DNA from: Rhodoblastus acidophilus
GTDB taxonomy: Bacteria > Pseudomonadota > Alphaproteobacteria > Rhizobiales > Beijerinckiaceae
Direction of reading: 5' to 3'
Length of the DNA: 64,000 bases
Assembly (NCBI RefSeq): GCF_009720655.1
Contig: NZ_WNKS01000006.1
Span: 1 to 64,000 of the forward strand
Below the pieces are notes generated by a model. The model was not told the DNA's origin, ran no database searches, and worked only from the letters and a program-made list of their open reading frames with translations. The first letter of the stretch is position 1; every line of letters starts with the position of its first letter. The position numbers and the translations under genes were made by a program. This document shows positions 42,081 to 50,164 of the stretch, in pieces.

Positions 42081-42586
42081 CCGCCACGCTCGTCCTGGGT
42101 GGCGCGCGCTCGGGCAAGACAGGCCATGCGCTGGAGCTGGCGCGCGCCTCCGGCCTGACGAAATTCATGATCGTCACCGCCCCGGCGCTCGATCGGTCCA
42201 TGGCGTCGCGCATCGCCCGCCACCGCGCCGAGCGCGAGAACGACACCTGGACCGTGTTCGAGGAAGAAACCGACATCGCCCGCCTGTTGCGCCGCATCGC
42301 CCGGCCCGACCGCGTGGTGGTGATCGACTGCCTGACCCTGTGGCTGTCGAACCTGTTCTTTCAGGACAGAGATCTTTCGCACGAGGCCGAACAGCTCGCG
42401 GCCGCGCTGGCCGAGGCCGAGGGCCAGATCGTGGCGATTTCCAACGAAATCGGATTGGGCGTGTCGCCGCCGACCCAGCTCGGCAACGACTTCCGCGACG
42501 CCCAGGGGCTGATCAACCAGCGGATCGCGCGGGCTTGCACGCAGGTTGTCTTCGTCGCCGCCGGTCTGCCGCTGAAACTGAAGTAG
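42077..42586 (+). CDS. cobU: Adenosylcobinamide kinase/guanylyltransferase CobU/CobP
   Basis: This bifunctional enzyme phosphorylates adenosylcobinamide and transfers GMP in cobalamin nucleotide-loop assembly. The 169-residue protein has the P-loop LVLGGARSGKTGHALELA, HRAERENDTWTVFEEE with the guanylated His, VVVIDCLTLWLSNLF, ISNEIGLGVSP and the C-terminal VVFVAAGLPLKLK. Its ATG overlaps the mipZ stop. Confidence 0.93.
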   Translation: MTATLVLGGARSGKTGHALELARASGLTKFMIVTAPALDRSMASRIARHRAERENDTWTVFEEETDIARLLRRIARPDRVVVIDCLTLWLSNLFFQDRDLSHEAEQLAAALAEAEGQIVAISNEIGLGVSPPTQLGNDFRDAQGLINQRIARACTQVVFVAAGLPLKLK

Positions 42587-42642
42587 CTTCCCCGTCCGAG
42601 GACGATCCCGCCCTCGCGACGCCATTGCGAAAACAGCCAGTC

Positions 42643-43113
42643 TCAGTTGGACCAGGGACCGCTGCGGAAGGCGCGCAGTTGCGCGATATTGTCGTCGAGA
42701 TCGCTTGCGGGCCGCAGCAGTTGCGCCGCCTGCAACAGGGCGGGCGATTGTCCGCCCTTGGCGAAAGCTTCGGCGAGGTCGGCGAGCACGCCGCGCAGTT
42801 CCGGGCTCTGGATCTGGAAGAAGGCGCGATAGAGACGGTGCGCGTCGCTCAGCAGCGCGTCCCGCTCGCCGGGCCCACCGTTCGGGGCGCAAAAATCATC
42901 GGCCGCCACCAGGAAATAGGACGGCGGCGCGTCGAGCACGCCGCACAATTGCTGCAATTGGCGGGCGCTCATGCGCCGCTCGCCGGCTTCAAAGGCCTCG
43001 ATGACGGCGACATCGAGATCCAGCGCCTTCGCCACCGTCGCGCAGCTCAAGCCCAGGCCTTCACGCCTGCGCCGCAATCGGCCGCCGATTTCCTGATCGA
43101 TTTGATTAACCAT
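42643..43113 (-). CDS. XRE-family HTH transcriptional regulator
   Basis: The ATG at 43113 (MVNQIDQEIGGRLRRRRE) follows GAGGAAAT. The 156-residue protein has an N-terminal HTH (LRRRREGLGLSCATVAKALDLDVAVIEAFEAGERRMSARQLQQLCGVLDAPPSYFLV). Its helical C-terminus resembles the SinR/CtrA-associated alphaproteobacterial XRE group. It is divergent from the FUSC gene and may regulate it. Confidence 0.85.
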   Translation of the reverse strand: MVNQIDQEIGGRLRRRREGLGLSCATVAKALDLDVAVIEAFEAGERRMSARQLQQLCGVLDAPPSYFLVAADDFCAPNGGPGERDALLSDAHRLYRAFFQIQSPELRGVLADLAEAFAKGGQSPALLQAAQLLRPASDLDDNIAQLRAFRSGPWSN

Positions 43114-43416
43114 GCCTATTTCCTCGACGCCGCAACGACGCCTTGATTCCTTGATGGTAAACTGTTTCTTTATGTCCAGAAACTGCACAAAAACCGATCA
43201 AGGCGCAAGAGCGGTCACGCGGGATTATTGCGTCAACCTTTACAACCAAATTCGACACGCTCAGGATAGTATGGGGCTTAATCCTGGCGGGACTGGGGCG
43301 AGCGCGGGCTTGGGCGAAAAAGAAGCCTTGGCGACGGCGATCAGCCCGGCTTGCTCCCGCCCCCGCGAAGCGCCTATCCTCCCGCCGCAACCAAAGCCGG
43401 ACGCCAAGGCGGGCTG
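43114..43416. other. Divergent intergenic region, regulator and FUSC gene
   Basis: A 303-nt region presumably holding both promoters. It contains AT-rich DNA near 43160-43175 and 43225-43265. No perfect inverted repeat was spotted as an operator. Confidence 0.4.
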
Positions 43417-45480
43417 ATGCGCATTCCCCCATCCCTGTTCAAATATCTGCTCGGCCAGCACATTCTCAACGGCTACGCCGTCGCGCTGGGCGTGCTGCTG
43501 GTCGGCCTCGGCTTCGGCGCGCTCGACGGTTTTGAAGCCGCCATGGCCGCCGCCTCGGGCGCGCTCTGCGTCTCGGTCGGCGACACCCCCTCCCCGCTTT
43601 CGTCGAAAATCCGCATCCTGCCGCTGTGCTGGTGCAGCGCGGTGGCGAGCGCCCTGCTCATCGCGCTCACCGATGGACACCCGGCGCTGCAAGGCGCGAC
43701 GGTGGTCGTCATCGGGTTCGTCGCCGGCTTGCAGATCGCCTGGGGCCGCTGGGCGATCCCGCTGTCGATCCTCACCCTGCTCGCCATGGTGTTCACCCTG
43801 GGCGCGCCCGGCGACAAGCTCGCCTTCTGCGAGAGCATCGCGCTCGGCGGCGCGGCTTACATCCCCATCGCCCTGGCCCTGACCTGGGCCTCCGATTCGT
43901 CCGGGCGGCGGGTGATGCTGGCGGAGCTGATCCGCGAATTCGCCACCTTCCTGCGCCGCATGGCCGAATTCTACCGCCCCGGCGCCGACGAGGGCGCCGC
44001 CTGCCTGAAGGTGGTGGAGCAGCAGGCGAGTTTTTCCGACCAGTTGCAGACGGCGCGCAGTCTCAGCGTCCACGCCACCGACCCGGAATCGGGCGCAAGG
44101 CTGATCGCGGCCCTCGCCGTCCTGCTCGAAGCCTTCGACGGCATGATCGCCACCATGGCCGACCACGCGCCATTGCGGCTCGCCAGCGCGCCCTCCGACC
44201 TCGCCGCGCGCGTCGAGACCCTGCTGAAAGAGGTGGCCGACGATCTCGACGCCCTGTCGCTCGACCTGCTCATCGCCGGACGCGCGCCGAGCTTTCCCGA
44301 CCATTCCGCCGCGCTGGACGATTTTTCGCAGCAGATCGCCCGCCTGGACAGCGACGACCCGCGCCTGCTGCGGGCCGCGCGCATGACCCGGGCGCGCCTG
44401 GCCTTCGTCCTCAACGCCCTCGCCCGCATTCCCGCCGTCGTCGACAGCCTCGCGGAAGCGGAAAAGGCGCTCTCCGGTCTCGATCTCACCAAATTCGCCC
44501 CGCCGCTGCGCGTGTCGCTCAAACCGATCGCCAAGGAATTGCGCTGGGACTCGGCCATCTTCCGCCACGCGCTGCGGCTGTCGGCGGCGCTCGGCTGCGG
44601 CTACGCGCTGATCGCGCTGACCCCCGCGCTCAGTCACGGCAACTGGATCCTGCTCACCATCGCCGTGATTCTTCGCGCGAGTTACAGCGCCACCACCCAG
44701 CGCCGCGACCAGCGGCTGTTCGGCTCCGTCGTCGGCTGCGCCATCGCCGGCGCGCTGTTGTGGCTCGATTCCACCCCCCTGCTGATGGCCGCGCAACTCT
44801 CCGCGGTGGGGATCGCCCACGCCTTCGCCCGCGTCGATTACCGGCTCACCTCGGTCGCGGCCTCGGTGATGGCGCTGCTCGGCCTGCACCTGCTCGACCC
44901 CGGCGAGACCGCGCCGGTGGCGTCCAGGCTGATCGACACGGCCATCGGCGCCGCCCTGGCCTATGTGTTCAATCTGCTGCTGCCCAATTACGAGCGCCAC
45001 GGGACGGCGGCGCTGGCGCGCGCTTTCGTCAAAAAGCTCGCGACCTATGCCGACCGCGTGCTGCGCTGGAACGTGTCGGCGCAGGACTATCGCCTGGCGC
45101 GCAAGGAGATGATCGAGAGTTTTTCCGCGCTGGGGGAATCGTTCAAACTCGCGCGCGACAATCCGGGCGCGGAAAAGTTCTGGCCGCTCTACAGCAAGCT
45201 GATCGCCCAGGCCTATTTCACCGCCGCGCAGATCGTCACGATAAGACTGCTGATCCGCAACCGCATCGACGACCTCGACCCCTACGACAGCGCCGCGCTG
45301 CTCGACGACACCCGCGCCGCCGTCATGGCGCAGCTCCGGCCGGGCTGCGCCCACCTGCCGCCCTCCTGCGAATTCTATCCCGACGAGAGCGACGCCTTCG
45401 CGGCGCTGCGCCTGCGCTGCGCCGAAGCGGCGGTGGAGGCGGAGCGCCTGCGCCACCTCGCCGCGCGCTTGGGGGCGTGA
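43417..45480 (+). CDS. FUSC-family (YccS/AaeB-like) inner-membrane protein
   Basis: The 687-residue protein has two blocks of about six membrane helices (about 15-170 and 375-525) with long cytoplasmic parts between and after, as in FUSC efflux proteins. Marked segments are LNGYAVALGVLLVGLGFGALDGFEAAMAAASGALCVSVGD and GNWILLTIAVILRASYSATTQRRDQRLFGSVVGC; the latter is the FUSC signature. The ATG at 43417 is used because homology starts there. Possible role: export of aromatic or organic acids. Confidence 0.82.
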   Translation: MRIPPSLFKYLLGQHILNGYAVALGVLLVGLGFGALDGFEAAMAAASGALCVSVGDTPSPLSSKIRILPLCWCSAVASALLIALTDGHPALQGATVVVIGFVAGLQIAWGRWAIPLSILTLLAMVFTLGAPGDKLAFCESIALGGAAYIPIALALTWASDSSGRRVMLAELIREFATFLRRMAEFYRPGADEGAACLKVVEQQASFSDQLQTARSLSVHATDPESGARLIAALAVLLEAFDGMIATMADHAPLRLASAPSDLAARVETLLKEVADDLDALSLDLLIAGRAPSFPDHSAALDDFSQQIARLDSDDPRLLRAARMTRARLAFVLNALARIPAVVDSLAEAEKALSGLDLTKFAPPLRVSLKPIAKELRWDSAIFRHALRLSAALGCGYALIALTPALSHGNWILLTIAVILRASYSATTQRRDQRLFGSVVGCAIAGALLWLDSTPLLMAAQLSAVGIAHAFARVDYRLTSVAASVMALLGLHLLDPGETAPVASRLIDTAIGAALAYVFNLLLPNYERHGTAALARAFVKKLATYADRVLRWNVSAQDYRLARKEMIESFSALGESFKLARDNPGAEKFWPLYSKLIAQAYFTAAQIVTIRLLIRNRIDDLDPYDSAALLDDTRAAVMAQLRPGCAHLPPSCEFYPDESDAFAALRLRCAEAAVEAERLRHLAARLGA

Positions 45481-45566
45481 ACGCCGTCGCCCCCTGTTGG
45501 CGGCGTCGGCGGTCATGTCGCGGTCGAAAGTGAAAACGCGGGGCGCGCAATATCTTGTTCACCCTA

Positions 45567-45582
45567 TGTTCCACGTGAAACA
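45567..45582. other. parS centromere site
   Basis: TGTTCCACGTGAAACA is identical to the widely conserved bacterial parS sequence bound by ParB. It lies intergenically 87 nt after the FUSC stop and 3.5 kb from mipZ. It marks an origin-proximal position, usually within tens of kb of oriC. Confidence 0.92.
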
Positions 45583-45867
45583 TGTCGACCGCCGCCTCGC
45601 CCCATAAGCCTTTGTCTTAAAAGAATGATTCGACACGCGGCCCGACGCCCGCGCGCGGCCGCCGCAACGCGGCACACCGGATGTCGTACACAACCGCCGC
45701 GTTGCATCGTCAGGAATCGCGCGTTTTTTGTCAGAAAATCCGCACAAACGCGCAGCATTTTCACGCTTTTTGACGCTTTGGCGCCGCCCGCCACAACCTG
45801 AGGATTGCGCCCGCACGGAAAAATTCATCAGCGGACCGCCGCCCAGGCCGCCCGCACGGGCGCCTCA

Positions 45868-45990
45868 TACGGTTTCCGCAAGTTCGCTTCGCGATCCGCG
45901 AAAACGAAATCGCGCGGAAATCCTTCAGGCGAAGGGCGGATTTCCGCGCGAGCGGAATACGATTTCCGAACTGATCCTTCGGAAATCGTA
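45868..45990 (-). repeat. Dispersed palindromic repeat, family 1, copy C (full)
   Basis: It is the reverse complement of copy B and ends with a 13-bp hairpin TACGATTTCCGAA (45958-45970) / TTCGGAAATCGTA (45978-45990). Relative to copy B the stem has two paired substitutions that keep base pairing. Confidence 0.9.
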
Positions 45991-45994
45991 TCAG

Positions 45995-46080
45995 ACGGTT
46001 TCCGCAAGATCGCTTCGCGATCCGCGAAAACGAAATCGCGCGGAAATCCTCCAAGCGAAGGGCGGATTTCCGCGCGAGCG
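45995..46080 (-). repeat. Dispersed palindromic repeat, family 1, copy D (truncated)
   Basis: A tandem second copy beside C, ending in CGCGCGAGCG at 46080, directly abutting the stop codon (46081-46083) of the HAD gene. It lacks the terminal hairpin. Confidence 0.85.
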
Positions 46081-47154
46081 CTATCTCGCCGACGAGGAAC
46101 CTGCGTCGAAGGCGAACACGCGCTTCCAGTCGTCCTTCATGCTGATGATCTCCCACCCGTTGTTTTTCGCTTCGTCGTGAAGCGCCTGGGTGAAGGTCCC
46201 GACCTTGGTGTGCGGCAATCCCTGCGCCGGCCCATAGGCATATTCACGCGCCGCGTCGTCGTGGAGAAGCAGAAGACCAAGCCGCGCGCCCGCGCCGCCG
46301 GTGGTGTATTCCAGCATTTCGCGGTCGCCCGTCGAATTGCCGAAGGCGATCACAGGGCGAACGCCGATTTCGAGATGAATGCCTTCCACCTTGCCGGCAT
46401 TGTTGTCGTTCAGCAGGAGTTTCGGGTCTTTTGTCAGAAACGGCTTCCCATCCTTGTCATAGCCGTATTTCGCAGCGGTCGCCGTGCCCACGACCTGCCA
46501 GGGCGGGACGCCATACACCCGTTGCGAATAGGTGCGCACAAAATCCTGACCGCCGCCGGTGACAATGAAGGTCTTGTAACCGTTGTCGCGCAGATAGCGC
46601 ATCGCTTCGAGCATCGGCAGGTAAGTCAGATCGGTGTAGAGACGATCCCATCGTGGATGCTTGGCCGTGGTGATCCACTCCGCCACCGCCACCTTGAAGT
46701 CATCCACCGACATGCCGGTCAGGGTTTCCATGGCGATCTCCTCCAATTCCTTGAGGGAGAGCTTGGCGATCGCCGCGCGGTCGCCGGATAACACGGTCTT
46801 GAAAGCCTCGACCTTTCCTAATTCCGGCTTCGCCTTCACCACGGCCGGAACGCGGTCCAGGCAATAGACCACCTGCGTATAGACGGGATGCTCGACCCAG
46901 GTCGTTCCGTCCTGGTCGAAGGTGGCGATCCGCGCATCCGGCGGAACGAAGTTCGGGCTCGCCGCGTCCGTCGTCGATTTGACCAGGCGGATGATGGCGG
47001 TTTTGGCTGGCCCCTCGTTCCAGGATGGCAGGGGATCGTCCGGCGCCGCTTGCGCCTGGGCGGCGTTGGGGAAGGACGCGCTCGACAAGAGCGGCAAGGC
47101 CGCGAAACCGCCAAGCACGGTGCGCCGGTTCAGACCGGATGAGAACGGTCCCAT
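46081..47154 (-). CDS. Exported HAD-family phosphatase-like hydrolase
   Basis: The 357-residue protein has a twin-arginine signal (LNRRTVLGGFAALPLLSSAS) ending near residue 34. The HAD motif I is ATFDQDGTTWVEHP (D80, D82), followed by KTFIVTGGGQDFVRTY (motif II) and RPVIAFGNSTGDREML (motif IV). The helical cap after motif I fits the PSP-like group. It follows the arylsulfatase on the same strand (87 nt), suggesting shared periplasmic substrate processing; the substrate is unknown. Confidence 0.82.
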   Translation of the reverse strand: MGPFSSGLNRRTVLGGFAALPLLSSASFPNAAQAQAAPDDPLPSWNEGPAKTAIIRLVKSTTDAASPNFVPPDARIATFDQDGTTWVEHPVYTQVVYCLDRVPAVVKAKPELGKVEAFKTVLSGDRAAIAKLSLKELEEIAMETLTGMSVDDFKVAVAEWITTAKHPRWDRLYTDLTYLPMLEAMRYLRDNGYKTFIVTGGGQDFVRTYSQRVYGVPPWQVVGTATAAKYGYDKDGKPFLTKDPKLLLNDNNAGKVEGIHLEIGVRPVIAFGNSTGDREMLEYTTGGAGARLGLLLLHDDAAREYAYGPAQGLPHTKVGTFTQALHDEAKNNGWEIISMKDDWKRVFAFDAGSSSAR

Positions 47155-47241
47155 GAATGTCTCCCGTCAGTCGATCGCAACGACGTCTCGCAAATCGGGT
47201 GCGAGCGCCAAAGGCGCCCGCGCCTTTTGCGCCTCGCGCGA

Positions 47242-48984
47242 TCAGTCGCTCGGATGTGCGCTGCTGCGCAGCCCCCGTTTCTGCGCCTCGATTTCAGCCA
47301 TGACCTGCTCAAGGTTATAGGATGAGGGGGCCTGCAGCGGCGGGTATTTCGCATAGGTCTCCAGGAATTGGAGCGCCTGTTGCTGGCCAAGCGGCAGCAG
47401 ATTCCAGTCGTAAATATAGGCGGTCATCGGCGCCGCCAGCGCGCCGCCGAGCGCCATGGCCGAGTCTTCCTTCGGGCCGACGGCCGCCTCGAACGGGTCA
47501 CGCTTGATGTTTTGAACCAAGGTGAAATTATACGTGGTCTTCGGCAGCAGCCATCCCGTGGCGGACGGGTCGGGCATTGTCCAATAGAACTTCCAGTTCT
47601 TGTAGCGCAACGCCGACAGGGTGGCGCCCGAGTAGTAGAAAAACGATTCACGCGCCGATTTCTGGGACTTGCCCGTCAGATAGTCGACCTGATTGACGCC
47701 GTCGAGCGTGGTCTTGACAAAGCCCTGGTAGGCGCCTTCCTCGATCTGCTTCTTCAAGCCGTCGCCCTTCGGGCCGCCGGCAAGCTCCACAAGCGTCGGC
47801 ATCCAGTCGAAGGACGCGAACATTTCGGTCAACACCGTCCCGGCCTTGATGTGGTTCGGCCAGCGGACGACGGCGGGAACCCTGTAGCCGCCTTCCCAGG
47901 CCATGCCCTTCTGACCCTTGAAGGGGGAGACGCCACCGTCGGGGAAACTGATCTTCTCCGCGCCATTGTCGGTGGTGAAGACGACGATGGTGTCGTCGAG
48001 CTGGCCCATGTCTTCGAGTTTTTTGAGGACGGCGCCGATGTTGTCGTCCATCTGCTTCATGCCGGCTTCGTTGACCCCCCAGTCCTTGCCGCCGCGAACG
48101 CCAAGCATGGCTTCATATTTCGGCGACAGCATGGTGGTGACGTGCATGCGCGCCGGATTGTACCAGACGAAGAAGGGCTTGTTGGTTTTCTTCGGGTCGT
48201 GGCGATCGAGGAAGTCGATGACCTTGGCCGAAATCTCTTCATCGACGGTCCGCGAGCGGTCCAAGGTCAGCGGCCCCTGATCCGAACATTCCTGGTGCTT
48301 TTCCGTACCATTGCGGGACTTGCAGGCGATGATCGGGCGCGGCGGCGTCAGGCAGGCGGTCGTCCTGGGATCGACCGCGCCGGCGACCTCAGGAACGCCG
48401 GGAATGGGCGCGACCTTGCAGGCCGGCGCGATGCCCTGTTCCGTGGGCGACTTGTTGATATCAGGGAAGCTGACCTGCTGCATGGCGTCAAGGTGATACA
48501 GATAGCCCCAGAATTCCTGGAAGCCGTGCGCGGTCGGCAGCGACGCCGGGTGATCGCCGAGGTGGTTCTTGCCGAACTCGCCGGTCTCATAGCCGAGGTC
48601 GAGCAGAACCTTGGCGATGGCGGGCGTGCCAGGCTTCAGGTAGGACGGACTTCCCGGGAGCTGAGGCTCCACCATGCCGGTGCGCACCGGATACATGCCG
48701 GTGAAGAAGGCGTTGCGGCCGGACGTGCAGCTTTGCATGGCGTAATAGTCCATGAACATCGCGCCCTCTTTCGCGATGCGGTCGATGTTGGGCGTCTCGC
48801 CGACCATCAGGCCGCGATGATAGACGCCCGGCTGCATGAAACCGATGTCATCGCCCATGATGAAGAGGATGTTCGGCTTTTTCTCGTTTTGCGCAAAGGC
48901 TTGCGATGTGAGCGCCGCAAAGGAAAGCACTGTGGCCGCGGCCAACCGCGTCACACGTCCGGGGTGGGGATTCGAGGCAGACAT
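47242..48984 (-). CDS. Arylsulfatase-family sulfatase (exported)
   Basis: The 580-residue protein has a signal peptide (LAAATVLSFAALTSQAFA) and a sulfatase core. PNILFIMGDDIGFMQPGVYHRG supplies the metal Asp pair near 45. SCTSGRNAFFTGMYPVRTG carries C86-x-S-x-R90, the site oxidised to formylglycine, and FFVWYNPARMHV and TDNGAEKISFPDGG follow. It removes sulfate esters; substrate unknown. The formylglycine-generating enzyme is not in the window. GAGAGG precedes the start. Confidence 0.9.
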   Translation of the reverse strand: MSASNPHPGRVTRLAAATVLSFAALTSQAFAQNEKKPNILFIMGDDIGFMQPGVYHRGLMVGETPNIDRIAKEGAMFMDYYAMQSCTSGRNAFFTGMYPVRTGMVEPQLPGSPSYLKPGTPAIAKVLLDLGYETGEFGKNHLGDHPASLPTAHGFQEFWGYLYHLDAMQQVSFPDINKSPTEQGIAPACKVAPIPGVPEVAGAVDPRTTACLTPPRPIIACKSRNGTEKHQECSDQGPLTLDRSRTVDEEISAKVIDFLDRHDPKKTNKPFFVWYNPARMHVTTMLSPKYEAMLGVRGGKDWGVNEAGMKQMDDNIGAVLKKLEDMGQLDDTIVVFTTDNGAEKISFPDGGVSPFKGQKGMAWEGGYRVPAVVRWPNHIKAGTVLTEMFASFDWMPTLVELAGGPKGDGLKKQIEEGAYQGFVKTTLDGVNQVDYLTGKSQKSARESFFYYSGATLSALRYKNWKFYWTMPDPSATGWLLPKTTYNFTLVQNIKRDPFEAAVGPKEDSAMALGGALAAPMTAYIYDWNLLPLGQQQALQFLETYAKYPPLQAPSSYNLEQVMAEIEAQKRGLRSSAHPSD

Positions 48985-49151
48985 ACTGTACCTCTCTCAA
49001 TACATTGAGGAAAATAGTTCCCGGCTGTTCGCCGAGCCAAGTTTACATCACGAACACGGGTATGGATGCGCTTTCTCGGAACGCGCTGGAAACAACTTTT
49101 TGTGAAGACTTCGCCCCTCCGAAACGTCTCTGAAAATACAAGCCAAAACCT

Positions 49152-49943
49152 CTAATGCAACGCCAGCTTGGCCCCGACCAAAACCAGCACGCCCGCCAGC
49201 AGTCCGCGCAAAAGCTTGTCCGGCGCCTTTGCTGCATAGGCGCTGGCGATCATGATGCCGGGGATCGAGCCGACCAGCAGCGACGCCAGCATCCGCCAGT
49301 CCACGGAGCCCATGGCCCAGTGGCCCGCGCCGGCGATCAGGGTCAGCGGCACGGCGTGGACGATGTCGGAGGCGATGATGCGCAGCGTGGGCATGCGCGG
49401 ATAGAGCATCAGCAGCACCGTCACCCCGATGGCGCCGGCGCCGACCGACGAAATGGTGACGAGCACGCCGAGCGCCGCGCCCAAGGTCACCGTGAGCGCC
49501 CCGATGGCGCGGTCCGACAGCGCGTCGAATTTGGGCGCCATGCGCGCCACCAGCCAGGGGCGGAACAGCAGCGAAACCGAGGTCAGCAGCAGCGCGATCC
49601 CCAGCGCGAAGGTGATCGCGGAGCCGGCCTGTCCGGACTTGAAGCCCAGATGCGACAGGCCGAACAAAGTGAGGAGCGCGGCCGGGGCGCTGCCGGCGGC
49701 CAGCCGAAAGACCACCTTCCAGTCGATCGCCTTGTTGACGCCGTGGACGGTGGAGCCGGCGATCTTGGTGAGTCCGGCGTAGAGAAGGTCCGTGCCGACC
49801 GCGGTCGCCGGGTGGATGCCGAACGCCAGCACCAGCAAGGGCGTCATCAGCGCGCCGCCGCCGACGCCGGTCAGACCGACGACGCCGCCGACCACAAGCC
49901 CAGAAAAAACAAAGGGCCATTCCACCAAACCGCTCAAAGCCAT
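49152..49943 (-). CDS. TauE/SafE (TSUP) family membrane transporter
   Basis: The 263-residue protein has about eight membrane helices with the TSUP glycine-rich loop GVVGLTGVGGGALMTPLLVLAFGIHPATAVGTDLLYAGLTK repeated later (GALTVTLGAALGVLVTISSVGAGAIGVTVLLML). Family members export sulfite, sulfoacetate or similar anions. It is near the arylsulfatase on the same strand, which suggests removal of a sulfur anion, but specificity is unknown. Confidence 0.85.
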   Translation of the reverse strand: MALSGLVEWPFVFSGLVVGGVVGLTGVGGGALMTPLLVLAFGIHPATAVGTDLLYAGLTKIAGSTVHGVNKAIDWKVVFRLAAGSAPAALLTLFGLSHLGFKSGQAGSAITFALGIALLLTSVSLLFRPWLVARMAPKFDALSDRAIGALTVTLGAALGVLVTISSVGAGAIGVTVLLMLYPRMPTLRIIASDIVHAVPLTLIAGAGHWAMGSVDWRMLASLLVGSIPGIMIASAYAAKAPDKLLRGLLAGVLVLVGAKLALH

Positions 49944-50164
49944 CCGTCGCCGCTCCCCATGAACGACGCTAAAATATTTTTTCTAGTGAAATAGTCAAAT
50001 ATTTTCTTTTCCCGCGAATCCCGGCCCCGCGAGCTGTTTGTGACGGTACGTCAAAAGCTTAAGCTTGAGCCATGATCTTGATCATTGGCAAAAAGCGACA
50101 GAAGTGAAATATTTGCGACAAGGCCCGTCATAGCACGGACCTGAAAAGCCGAAGGAGGCTTAAG

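Noticed and set aside
43261-45516. 751-codon minus-strand open frame opposite the FUSC gene
   Set aside because: It is an antisense GC artefact. The plus-strand product has the membrane helices and FUSC signature.
45559-45828. 89-codon minus-strand open frame across the parS region
   Set aside because: Its C-terminal part is translated parS DNA and the rest is basic low-complexity sequence.
50055-50066. AAGCTTAAGCTT palindrome before the EF-G paralogue
   Set aside because: Short simple palindrome with no second copy or nearby structure to suggest an operator.
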